Of a stretch of DNA of 11,144 nucleotides, positions 1 through 7,354 are shown piece after piece. The notes below the pieces were generated by a model. It did no database searches, was not told the origin of the DNA, and saw only the letters and a list, made by a program, of their open reading frames with translations. Each line of letters opens with the position of its first letter. The stretch's first letter is position 1. Source of the DNA: Bacillota bacterium. Its GTDB lineage: Bacteria > Bacillota > Clostridia > Christensenellales > Aristaeellaceae. A program made the translations under genes and the position numbers. The stretch is from contig JAEWWY010000260.1 of assembly GCA_023458835.1 (NCBI GenBank), forward strand, positions 1 to 11,144, given 5' to 3'.

Positions 1-45
1 TTCAATGAATATATACAAGAGGAGCGCTATCGCATCAACGCGTGA
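1..45 (+). CDS. 3' end of an unidentified upstream gene
   Basis: The first 45 bases read as an open frame of 14 codons ending in TGA at 43-45; the encoded tail is FNEYIQEERYRINA. It is too short to assign a family. The stop lies 14 nt before the ATG of the GH13 gene, and the ribosome binding site of that gene begins right at the stop. The gene is therefore probably part of the same transcript, and may be another carbohydrate enzyme or a regulator; that is only inference. The evidence is an open frame, a well-placed stop and the neighbour's spacing. Confidence 0.55.
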   Translation, partial: FNEYIQEERYRINA

Positions 46-51
46 GGGAGG
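45..51 (+). promoter_or_regulatory. Ribosome binding site that sets the GH13 start
   Basis: AGGGAGG at 45-51 sits 8 nt before the ATG at 60. An in-frame GTG at 42 overlaps the preceding TGA as GTGA and would add six residues, but its nearest purine-rich stretch (AGAGGAG, 17-23) is about 18 nt away. The ATG at 60 is therefore preferred. Confidence 0.65.
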
Positions 52-59
52 CGGGCGCA

Positions 60-1688
60 ATGGGCGCATGGTGGAAGGAACAGGTGGTATACCAGATCTA
101 TCCTCGCAGCTTTCAGGATTCAAACGGCGACGGCATCGGCGATATCCCCGGGATCATTTCGCGCTTGGATGAGCTGAAGGCCTTGGGCATCGGCATCATT
201 TGGCTGTCGCCGGTATATTGCTCACCCGATGCCGACAACGGCTATGACATCAGCGACTACCGGGATATCAACCCCAGGTTCGGCACCATGGCGGATATGG
301 ACCGCCTGTTTGAACAGGCTCAAAAGCGCGGCATCAAAATCATCATGGATCTGGTGATCAACCATACCTCCGATGAGCACGAATGGTTTCAAAAAAGCCG
401 GGACAAAAGCAGCCCTTACCGGGATTACTATATCTGGCGCCCTGGGAAGCCTGAGGGCGGCCCGCCCAACAACTGGACCGGCTTTTTTATGGGCTCCACA
501 TGGGAATTCGATGAGGCAAGCGGCGAATACTACCTGCACCTGTTTGACAAAAAGCAGCCGGACCTCAATTTCCATAACCCCAGGGTGCTGGAAGAGGTCA
601 AGGATATCATGCGCTTCTGGCTTGAAAAGGGCGCCGCCGGGTTCCGCTGCGACGTGATCAATGTGATCTACAAAACGTCGCTGGATGACGGCAGGCGCAG
701 CATCGCCATACAGGGGATAGAGCACTATAAATCGCAAAAGGGCAACCATGAAATCCTGCGGGAGCTTAGGCGCGACGTGCTGGACCGGTACGACTGCTTT
801 ACCGTGGGTGAAACCGTGATGGTGGACCTTGACGAGGCGAAGCTCTTGTGCGACCCTGAGCGCAGGGAACTGGATATGGTGTTCTACTTTGACCATCTGG
901 AGGTGGACCGCCGGATCGCCCGGTATATCCCCAAAAAATTCAAGGCAAAAAACCTGCTTGCGGTTATGACCAAGTGGCAGCAGGGGCTTGATTGGAACGC
1001 GCTGTACCTGGAGAACCACGACCAGCCCCGCATCGTATCCCATTATGGCCAGGAAGGCATGTACTGGGAACGTAGCGCCAAGCTGCTGGCAACGATGGAA
1101 TTTACCCTGCGGGGCACGCCGTTCGTGTATCAGGGACAGGAGATCGGCATGACCAATTTCGATTTTACAAGCCTTTCGCAGCTAAAGGATGTGGAGAGCT
1201 TCAACATCGACCGGCTGATGAAAAGGATGCATATACCGGCCTTGATCCGGTGGAAATGGATCAGGCAATCTTCCCGGGACAATGCCCGGACACCCATGCA
1301 ATGGACAAAGGAGCCGGGCGCGGGCTTTACCACGGGTGCGCCCTGGATCGGCATCAACGGGAATCACGTCCGGATCAATTACCAGGATCAGCTCAGGGAC
1401 GAAAGCTCGGTCCTTCACTACTACCGGAAGCTGATCGCTTTGCGCGCCTCCAGCGAGGCGCTCAAATCCGGCGCGTTTGCTCCGCTGTATGGTGATAACC
1501 GCGTGATGGCCTACCGGCGCACGCTGGGAGATGAGCAATACACTGTGCTTTTGAACTTTTCCAAAAAACCCTCCCGCGCTTCCTTTACGGGGGAAGTGGT
1601 TCTATCCAATACGGGGATACGGGCATACGCAGGCATTTTGGCCCCCTATGAAGCAGTGGTGCTGAAACGGGCGCAATCATATGTGTAG
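60..1688 (+). CDS. GH13 alpha-glucosidase, oligo-1,6-glucosidase type (GH13_31-like)
   Basis: A 542-residue cytoplasmic retaining alpha-glucosidase. It starts directly with the (beta/alpha)8 barrel (WWKEQVVYQIYPRSF) and has no signal peptide. The calcium-loop motif DSNGDGIGD is near the N-terminus, followed by the region I motif DLVINHTSD and region V QPDLN. The predicted nucleophile is D198 in GFRCDVIN, the acid/base is E251 in FTVGET, and the transition-state stabiliser is D321 in ENHDQPR. A short beta C-terminal domain follows (about 465-542). Length fits the family (about 540-560). Family knowledge: the residue after the nucleophile separates alpha-1,6 enzymes (Val) from alpha-1,4 enzymes (Ala/Thr); here it is Val199, so isomaltose or panose-like substrates are favoured. 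Sucrose, or the sucrose left after galactose removal from raffinose, is an alternative. Trehalose-6-phosphate hydrolase is less likely given the neighbours. It is the first complete gene of an operon; the next gene begins 9 nt after its stop. Confidence 0.93.
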   Translation: MGAWWKEQVVYQIYPRSFQDSNGDGIGDIPGIISRLDELKALGIGIIWLSPVYCSPDADNGYDISDYRDINPRFGTMADMDRLFEQAQKRGIKIIMDLVINHTSDEHEWFQKSRDKSSPYRDYYIWRPGKPEGGPPNNWTGFFMGSTWEFDEASGEYYLHLFDKKQPDLNFHNPRVLEEVKDIMRFWLEKGAAGFRCDVINVIYKTSLDDGRRSIAIQGIEHYKSQKGNHEILRELRRDVLDRYDCFTVGETVMVDLDEAKLLCDPERRELDMVFYFDHLEVDRRIARYIPKKFKAKNLLAVMTKWQQGLDWNALYLENHDQPRIVSHYGQEGMYWERSAKLLATMEFTLRGTPFVYQGQEIGMTNFDFTSLSQLKDVESFNIDRLMKRMHIPALIRWKWIRQSSRDNARTPMQWTKEPGAGFTTGAPWIGINGNHVRINYQDQLRDESSVLHYYRKLIALRASSEALKSGAFAPLYGDNRVMAYRRTLGDEQYTVLLNFSKKPSRASFTGEVVLSNTGIRAYAGILAPYEAVVLKRAQSYV

Positions 1689-1697
1689 GGAGGTGAG

Positions 1698-4043
1698 ATG
1701 GTGATCGCATGTGACGGCGATGTGTTCAGGCTGACGGCGGGGCGTACCAGCTACTGGTTCCGCGTGACGCGGTTTGGGCATTTGGAGCATATCTACTACG
1801 GCAGCCTGCTGCCCGATGACCAATCCATTGAGCCCCTTGCCTTAAAGCGCACGGCGCAAACCGGCGGCAGCGTCCTGTATGACCCAAGCGATGAAACCTA
1901 TTGCCTGGACACGCTTTTGCTGGAATGGTCGGGCATCGGGAAGGGGGACTTTCGCGATACGCCCGCCGAGATCAAAATGCCGGACGGCACGTTTACAGCG
2001 GATTTTGTGTACCGGAGCCATCAGATTTTGAATGGCAGCGTAAGCATGGAAACCCTTCCCTCATCCTATGGGGAGGAAGATGCGTGCCAGACGCTGGTCA
2101 TCACCCTCCTGGATGAAAGCAACAGCGTGACGCTGCTCCTTTACTATACCGTTTACGCCGATAACGATGTGATTACCCGCCGCGCGGTGCTGAAAAACGG
2201 CAGCGCAAAGCCGCTGGTGATCCGGCGGCTGCTCAGCATGATGGTCGATATGCCAAATGACCATTTCCGCCTGATCACCTTTGACGGCGGCTGGATCAGG
2301 GAAGGGCACAAGCATGAGCGGACGCTGACTTACGGGATGCATGTGAATGCTTCCACCACCGGCGACAGCAGCAACCGCCATAACCCGGGCTTTCTGCTCG
2401 CCTCCGGCGGAGCCACGGAAAACCAGGGGCAGGTGTACGGCTTTAACCTGGTCTACAGCGGCAGCCATTACGGCGCGGCGGAGCTGTGCGGCCAGGACAC
2501 CGTCCGCGTCCTGATCGGCATCCACCCCCATTGCTTTGAATGGGTTCTGGCGGAGAACCAGCAGTTTGAAACGCCGGAGGCGGTGATGAGCTATTCCGCC
2601 GCCGGGTTCAACGGGCTGTCGCAGAACTTCCACGGGTTCATCAACCATCACATCGTGAGGGGGGATTGGAAGGGGAAGGAGCGCCCTGTCCTGATCAACA
2701 ACTGGGAAGCCCATTTTTTTAAGTTCACCCGGGGCAAGCTTTTGCGCCTGGCCCGCCGCGCCCAAAAGGCTGGCGTTGAGCTGTTTGTGCTGGACGACGG
2801 CTGGTTTGTGGGGCGCGACAGCGACAGGGCGGGGCTGGGGGACTATGCCGTTAACCGCAAAAAGCTGCCCCGGGGACTTTTGGAATTTTCCAACCGGATC
2901 TACCGGATGGGCATGAAATTCGGCCTTTGGTTCGAGCCGGAAATGGTCAACGAGGATAGCGGCCTGTACCGCGCCCATCCCGAGTATGCCGTGAAAACGC
3001 CGGGCAAGCGGCCGGCGCTGGGGCGCAACCAAATGGTGCTGGATTTGTGCAATCCCAAGGTCCGTGACTACATTGTGGAAAACGTCACGCGCATACTGGA
3101 TACCTGCCGCGTTGACTATGTGAAATGGGACTATAACCGCCACATAAGCGATGCCTGCTCGCCAGCCCTTACAAACCAGGGCGAATTTTTCCACCGCTAT
3201 ATCATGGGACTGTATGAGGTGCTGGGCCGGATATTCTCCCGGCGGCCGCATATTCTGTTTGAAAGCTGCTCCAGCGGCGGCAACCGCTTTGATCTGGGCA
3301 TGCTCTGCTATTCGCCGCAGATATGGACATCGGACGATACCGATCCCATTGAGCGGCTGAAAATCCAGGGAGGGCTTTCCTACCTGTACCCGCTGTCCGC
3401 CATGGGCGCCCACGTTTCGCAGGCGCCCCACCAGCAGACGCTGCGGGATACGCCCCTTTCCACACGCTTCAACGCCGCATCGTTTGGATGCCTGGGATAC
3501 GAGCTGGATTTGAAATATCTTTCCTTTGTACAGCGCCGGGAAGTGAGGCATCAAATTGCCTTCTATAAGCAATACAGAAACGTGATGCAATACGGCACCT
3601 TCTGGCGCGGCGAGCTGGAAAAGGGCAACAAGGTGGTGTGGCACTGCGTGGACAAGGAGGCCGCATCCGGCGTCAGCGGCTTTTTTCAAACGCAGGCCGA
3701 GGCCGGCGAAGGGTTCGACCGCTTAAGGCTCATGGGCCTTGAGGGGGGCCGCAGGTACCGTGTCGCAACGCGCCCGCAGAGCCTGTTCATCAAGCGGTTC
3801 GGCGGGCTGGTGAAGCATATCCTGCCATTTGCGCTGCATCCGGAGGGATTTATCTTGCGTACGGCGAACAAATATTTTTGTATGGCGGATTGCGTGGAAG
3901 CGTATTCAGGCTATGGCGATGCCCTGATGGGCGGGATCCTTCTGAATAATCAATTCATAGGCAGCCACTACAATCAGAATATCAGGATGCTGGGTGATTT
4001 CGGTTCCAATCTGTATGTGGTACAGGCGGTGAAGGGGGAATAA
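1698..4043 (+). CDS. GH36 alpha-galactosidase
   Basis: A 781-residue GH36 alpha-galactosidase, which removes terminal alpha-1,6-linked galactose from melibiose, raffinose or stachyose with retention. An N-terminal beta-sandwich (about 1-330) precedes the barrel, which carries LFVLDDGWF, an LGDY motif (usually LGDW) and FGLWFEPEMV. The nucleophile is D478 in VKWDYNR. SCSSGGNRFD follows, and the acid/base is D546 in WTSDDTD. These positions nearly match the D478/D548 pair known from Geobacillus AgaA/AgaB. A C-terminal beta domain ends the protein. It is somewhat longer than the common 720-750 residues. There is no signal peptide, so it acts in the cytoplasm. GGGAGGTG (1688-1695) lies just before ATG 1698; the adjacent GTG at 1701 gives slightly better spacing and is an alternative start. 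The symporter gene follows after 3 nt, so translation is probably coupled. Confidence 0.95.
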   Translation: MVIACDGDVFRLTAGRTSYWFRVTRFGHLEHIYYGSLLPDDQSIEPLALKRTAQTGGSVLYDPSDETYCLDTLLLEWSGIGKGDFRDTPAEIKMPDGTFTADFVYRSHQILNGSVSMETLPSSYGEEDACQTLVITLLDESNSVTLLLYYTVYADNDVITRRAVLKNGSAKPLVIRRLLSMMVDMPNDHFRLITFDGGWIREGHKHERTLTYGMHVNASTTGDSSNRHNPGFLLASGGATENQGQVYGFNLVYSGSHYGAAELCGQDTVRVLIGIHPHCFEWVLAENQQFETPEAVMSYSAAGFNGLSQNFHGFINHHIVRGDWKGKERPVLINNWEAHFFKFTRGKLLRLARRAQKAGVELFVLDDGWFVGRDSDRAGLGDYAVNRKKLPRGLLEFSNRIYRMGMKFGLWFEPEMVNEDSGLYRAHPEYAVKTPGKRPALGRNQMVLDLCNPKVRDYIVENVTRILDTCRVDYVKWDYNRHISDACSPALTNQGEFFHRYIMGLYEVLGRIFSRRPHILFESCSSGGNRFDLGMLCYSPQIWTSDDTDPIERLKIQGGLSYLYPLSAMGAHVSQAPHQQTLRDTPLSTRFNAASFGCLGYELDLKYLSFVQRREVRHQIAFYKQYRNVMQYGTFWRGELEKGNKVVWHCVDKEAASGVSGFFQTQAEAGEGFDRLRLMGLEGGRRYRVATRPQSLFIKRFGGLVKHILPFALHPEGFILRTANKYFCMADCVEAYSGYGDALMGGILLNNQFIGSHYNQNIRMLGDFGSNLYVVQAVKGE

Positions 4044-4046
4044 TCC

Positions 4047-5435
4047 ATGGAAAAAAGCTGTGACCGTCGGAATCGCTTTTGCTTTGGCCTGGGGACCGTC
4101 GGCAGGGATATGTTTTATACGATGGTGAGCATGTACCTGATGGTATACATCACCGAAGTCCTGAATGTCCCCGATTCCACGCTGGCCATGATGACGGTGC
4201 TTTTACTGGTGCTGCGCACCTTTGACGCCTTCAACGACCCGGTGATGGGCCTGATGGTGGACAATACAAAATCACGCTTTGGCAAGTTCAAGCCCTGGAT
4301 GCTCCTTGGCGCCATCGTAGGCGGCGCGTGCATGGTGCTGATGTTTTTGGATATGGGCCTTACCGGCATCGCCTACGTGGCGGTATTCGCGGTGCTCTAT
4401 CTTGTGTGGGATGTGTTTTATGGCCTGAACGACATCGCCTATTGGTCGATGATGCCGGCGCTTTCCACGGATCAAAAGCAGCGCGAGAAAATCGGTTCGT
4501 TCGCCCGTATCTGCGCGGATGTGGGCTTGTTTGCGGTGGTGGTGGGCATCGTTCCCGCCACGAACGCGCTAAGCCAGGCGGCGGGCAGTGAAAAGCAGGG
4601 CTGGTTTCTTTTCGCCGTGATCATCGCCTTTATGATGCTTGGGTTCCAGGCCATTACGCTGATTTTTGTGAAAGAGCACAAGGGGTATTTCAAGGAGGAG
4701 GAAAAGACATCCCTTCGGGAAATGTTCAGGGTGCTGTTCCAAAACGATCAATTGATGTGGGTAGCCGCCTCCATGTCGCTGTTCATGATCGGCTACTGTA
4801 CCACCACCAGCTTTGGCCTGCACTTTTTCAAATACGCCTATGGCGATGAAAACATGTATTCCATATTTGCGCTGGTGCTGGGCGTGTCGCAATTGACGGC
4901 ATTGGGCGTGTTCACCTGGTTCCGCAAGCGCTTCACCAGGCGCAAGCTGTATACCGGCGCGCCGGTCCTTGTGGTGTTGGGATATGTCCTGTTTTTCTTT
5001 GCCCCGATGGATATGGCTTATATTGGCGTTTCCGGCGTGCTGATCTTTGTGGGCGAAGCGTTTATACAGATGATTACGCTGATGTCCCTGGCCGATTGCA
5101 TTGAATACGGCCAATGGAAGCTGGGCAAGCGCAATGAAAGCATCACCTTTTCCGTGCAGCCCTTCATCAACAAAATCGGCGGCGCCATCGCAAACGGCGT
5201 GCTGGGGCTGACGCTCATCATTTCGGGTATCAACGCCGCCCAAACGCCTCAGGACGTGCCCGCAGGCGGCATCACCGTTATGAAGCTGTCCATGCTGATC
5301 CTCCCCCTGATCGCCATTGTTGCGGCATATGTTGTGTATATGATGAAATTCAGAATTGACGAAAAACGGTATGCCGGAATATTGAGTGATCTCAAGGGCC
5401 GGGGGGATATTGCCGGGGATCAGGCCGCCATGTAG
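4047..5435 (+). CDS. GPH-family (MelB-like) sugar:cation symporter
   Basis: A 462-residue, 12-helix membrane transporter of the glycoside-pentoside-hexuronide family in the MFS superfamily; it imports a sugar with H+ or Na+. The hallmark N-terminal stretch is present: a charged RD pair in helix I (D21), FDAFNDPVMG in helix II with D60 and D64, and the cytoplasmic loop DNTKSRFGKFKPW. In Salmonella MelB the equivalents are D19 (sugar) and D55/D59 (cation). Helix IV carries NDIAYWS, with D129 and W133 matching MelB D124 and W128, the sugar-binding pair. A late motif DCIEYGQWKLGKRNES is also typical of the family. Keeping both sugar-site aspartates supports a galactoside or glucoside substrate. 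The start ATG 4047 follows GGGGGAA (about 4034-4040), inside the end of the galactosidase gene. Last gene of the operon; the substrate is inferred from the two hydrolases. Confidence 0.92.
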   Translation: MEKSCDRRNRFCFGLGTVGRDMFYTMVSMYLMVYITEVLNVPDSTLAMMTVLLLVLRTFDAFNDPVMGLMVDNTKSRFGKFKPWMLLGAIVGGACMVLMFLDMGLTGIAYVAVFAVLYLVWDVFYGLNDIAYWSMMPALSTDQKQREKIGSFARICADVGLFAVVVGIVPATNALSQAAGSEKQGWFLFAVIIAFMMLGFQAITLIFVKEHKGYFKEEEKTSLREMFRVLFQNDQLMWVAASMSLFMIGYCTTTSFGLHFFKYAYGDENMYSIFALVLGVSQLTALGVFTWFRKRFTRRKLYTGAPVLVVLGYVLFFFAPMDMAYIGVSGVLIFVGEAFIQMITLMSLADCIEYGQWKLGKRNESITFSVQPFINKIGGAIANGVLGLTLIISGINAAQTPQDVPAGGITVMKLSMLILPLIAIVAAYVVYMMKFRIDEKRYAGILSDLKGRGDIAGDQAAM

Positions 5436-5449
5436 GTGAAAAATCTGCC

Positions 5450-5465
5450 ATTTGTGATGACAAAT
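5450..5465 (+). promoter_or_regulatory. Palindrome over the -35 box, possible operator
   Basis: Arms ATTTGT (5450-5455) and ACAAAT (5460-5465) are perfect inverted repeats separated by GATG, and they cover the -35 hexamer of the next promoter. A repressor bound here would block RNA polymerase. Because T-rich sequence follows (5465-5475), a weak AT-rich terminator for the upstream sugar operon is an alternative reading. The arms are only 6 bp, so chance occurrence is possible. Confidence 0.35.
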
Positions 5466-5485
5466 TTTTGATTTTCCTATATAAT
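5457..5485 (+). promoter_or_regulatory. Sigma-A/sigma-70-type promoter
   Basis: ATGACA (5457-5462, five of six matches to TTGACA), a 17-bp spacer and a perfect TATAAT (5480-5485). Transcription would start near 5492, giving a leader of roughly 45 nt before the start codon at 5539. This separates the exported-protein gene from the sugar operon that ends at 5435. Confidence 0.75.
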
Positions 5486-5538
5486 CATTTCATCATCTTA
5501 TTGCTTCAAAAGCGATATGTATAGAAAGGGGCATTCCT

Positions 5539-7164
5539 ATGAATTGGCGCAGAATCACCGCTGTTATAATGGCTTTGGCACTTCTGCTGGTGCCCTCCCT
5601 GTCCCTGGGAGAAAGCGCTGCTGAGGTCTTTGAACAAAAGGCGCTGGAAGCGGGCCGCAGCCTGAACACCACCGTAACCTTTGAGCCCGGCGACCTGTTT
5701 GCTCAGGATCCTTCCATGAGCATGATCGGGGATGTATTGAAAGCCCTCAGCATAAAGACCTCCAGCCAGAAGGCGGGAGAGGATTTTTTGGGCTCCTTTT
5801 CCCTGCTCATGCAGGATCAGCCCGCGCTATCCTTTACAGCCCTGGAAAAAGGCGATGAGTTCCACCTTATGAGCAACCTGCTGGGGGACAGCGTTTTATC
5901 CTTCACCCCGCAGGAATTTATGCAGCTTTACTTCACTGTGATGGACGAGGCGCTGGCTGCCGCGGAAAAGTCCGGGATTGCGGAGGGAGAACTGGCTGCC
6001 CTGAAAGCCCAGTTGGAAAGCTATAAATCCGTCATAACCGGCATATTCACCGCCAAAACAGAAGGCGCTGACCCGGCGGCGCTGGCGCTGCCCTTCAAAA
6101 TGCCGGAGTTCAATCCGGAAAGCCTGCAGGCTGACCTGATCACCCCCGTTACCGCCTGGGCAGCCGGGATCATGGCCGCCCCCGAGACGTCCACAGGCAC
6201 CTTTGAAAGCGAAAAGCACGACGCCGCGACCACCAAGCTGGTGTACGCCATCAGCGCGGAAAATATCAAGGAGCTTTTGCAGATCGTATCCGACTGGGCG
6301 GTCAAAGAAGAAAATTTTAAGGCTTTGAGCGATTTCCTTGATTCCGCCAATGCGGGCCAGACAGACACCAAGCAGGCCAAAGAAGAAATGCTTCAGATGC
6401 TCAAGGACCTGCCCGAATCCTTTGCCAAGGAAGCCGCTTCTTCCATGAGGCAGCCCATCACCCTCACCATGCTGATGGATGACAAAGGCAACACCCCTGC
6501 CACAGAAATCAAGGGGCAGTTTGCCGGCCAGAACGCCGCCGACGGGGATGCCGCTTTCCTGCTGGGCATCTACAGCAAAACGGAAGGCACGGATGTTACC
6601 AGCCTGTTTACGCTGGATTCGGGCACGGCGAAAGACTCCTTCCGCCTTGCTTTCTCCAGCAAAGCGCCTGCCGACGGGTCTGAAGCCGCCGCAAGCGCCT
6701 GGAAGCTTGAAATCGGCGCAACGGAAAAGGGCACGGAAGCCTTCGCGCTGGCACTTGACTATACCGGCGAGGAAAAGGCGACCGATACCCAGGCGGACAA
6801 GACCTGGAAGCTGGGCGTCAATCTCAACGCTGGCGGCATGCCCATCAGCGCAGCCCTGGATTACAAGTCCGCTTCCGCCTTCGACGGCAAGGATGTAAAG
6901 ACTGACACGGCCTTGACCGCCTCCATGACCGGCATGGAAAGCCCTGTGCTGACCATCAGGACTGTCACCGAATCGGGCGATCCCGTGGTCTACCCCGATG
7001 TTTCCGCCAACAGCGTCCGCCTGGGCAAAATGACCATTGAAGAGCTCACGGTTTGGAGCCAGACCGCTTTACAGACAGCGCTGACCGGCCTGATGGGTGC
7101 CATGCAGTACCTGCCTGAATCCGTTCTGCCTCTGGTGTACGGCACTGCCGCTCCCGCCCTTTAA
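5539..7164 (+). CDS. Exported protein of unknown function, cysteine-free
   Basis: A 541-residue protein of no family I recognise. It opens with a clear Sec signal peptide: basic MNWRR, a hydrophobic core at about residues 6-23, and likely cleavage after G24 (SLG/ES). No lipobox cysteine is present, and the whole protein has no cysteine, so it is not a lipoprotein and forms no disulfides. No C-terminal anchor or sorting motif is visible. The middle (about 125-300) has amphipathic, acidic helical stretches. The second half (about 310-500) alternates short polar strands and glycine/aspartate turns, suggesting a large beta-sheet. It is rich in Ala, Thr, Asp and Lys and lacks obvious catalytic motifs. 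RBS AAAGGGG (5525-5531) lies 7 nt before the ATG. It is monocistronic, between its own promoter and a strong terminator. A LolA/LprG-like or binding role is possible but is a guess. Confidence 0.85.
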   Translation: MNWRRITAVIMALALLLVPSLSLGESAAEVFEQKALEAGRSLNTTVTFEPGDLFAQDPSMSMIGDVLKALSIKTSSQKAGEDFLGSFSLLMQDQPALSFTALEKGDEFHLMSNLLGDSVLSFTPQEFMQLYFTVMDEALAAAEKSGIAEGELAALKAQLESYKSVITGIFTAKTEGADPAALALPFKMPEFNPESLQADLITPVTAWAAGIMAAPETSTGTFESEKHDAATTKLVYAISAENIKELLQIVSDWAVKEENFKALSDFLDSANAGQTDTKQAKEEMLQMLKDLPESFAKEAASSMRQPITLTMLMDDKGNTPATEIKGQFAGQNAADGDAAFLLGIYSKTEGTDVTSLFTLDSGTAKDSFRLAFSSKAPADGSEAAASAWKLEIGATEKGTEAFALALDYTGEEKATDTQADKTWKLGVNLNAGGMPISAALDYKSASAFDGKDVKTDTALTASMTGMESPVLTIRTVTESGDPVVYPDVSANSVRLGKMTIEELTVWSQTALQTALTGLMGAMQYLPESVLPLVYGTAAPAL

Positions 7165-7182
7165 GCAAGTTCTGGAAAGCAT

Positions 7183-7216
7183 AAGCACCGGCCATCTTTT
7201 TGGCCGGTGCTTTTTT
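7183..7216 (+). terminator. Rho-independent terminator
   Basis: A perfect 12-bp GC-rich stem (AAGCACCGGCCA at 7183-7194, TGGCCGGTGCTT at 7201-7212) with a 6-nt loop TCTTTT, running into a T tract to 7216. It lies 18 nt after the stop of the exported-protein gene. On the minus strand the same hairpin lacks a proper U tail, so it is at best a weak stop for the convergent operon. Confidence 0.93.
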
Positions 7217-7354
7217 GCGCTCAACTTTACTCGTGCTCTGATACCGGTCCAAAACATTCATGCGCCGATGGGCAAGAACGCTGAAAATGAATCGGGTCCG
7301 GCCTGTTGTCATCCTACGCGGAAACTTTACATCAGTATTATGCAATGGCGGTTT
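7217..7354. other. Convergent intergenic stretch, no gene seen
   Basis: Between the plus-strand terminator and the stop of the LarA-like gene I see no convincing gene, RNA or promoter. I also found no minus-strand intrinsic terminator here. Transcription of the minus-strand operon may therefore stop by another mechanism or run on into the 7183-7212 hairpin. Confidence 0.5.

Noticed and set aside
222..1043. A 273-codon open frame on the minus strand opposite the GH13 gene
   Set aside because: Antisense to conserved GH13 catalytic motifs; no family resemblance.
2061..3689. A 542-codon open frame on the minus strand opposite the alpha-galactosidase gene
   Set aside because: Antisense shadow of the GH36 gene; the product is His/Val/Ala/Pro-rich without domain motifs and has no supporting context.
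4569..5243. A 224-codon open frame on the minus strand opposite the symporter gene
   Set aside because: Antisense to a conserved membrane protein gene, with His/Gln-rich translation typical of shadows.
7046..7345. A 99-codon minus-strand frame across the convergent intergenic region
   Set aside because: It runs through the terminator hairpin and into the 3' end of the exported-protein gene; low-complexity basic translation with no recognised motif.
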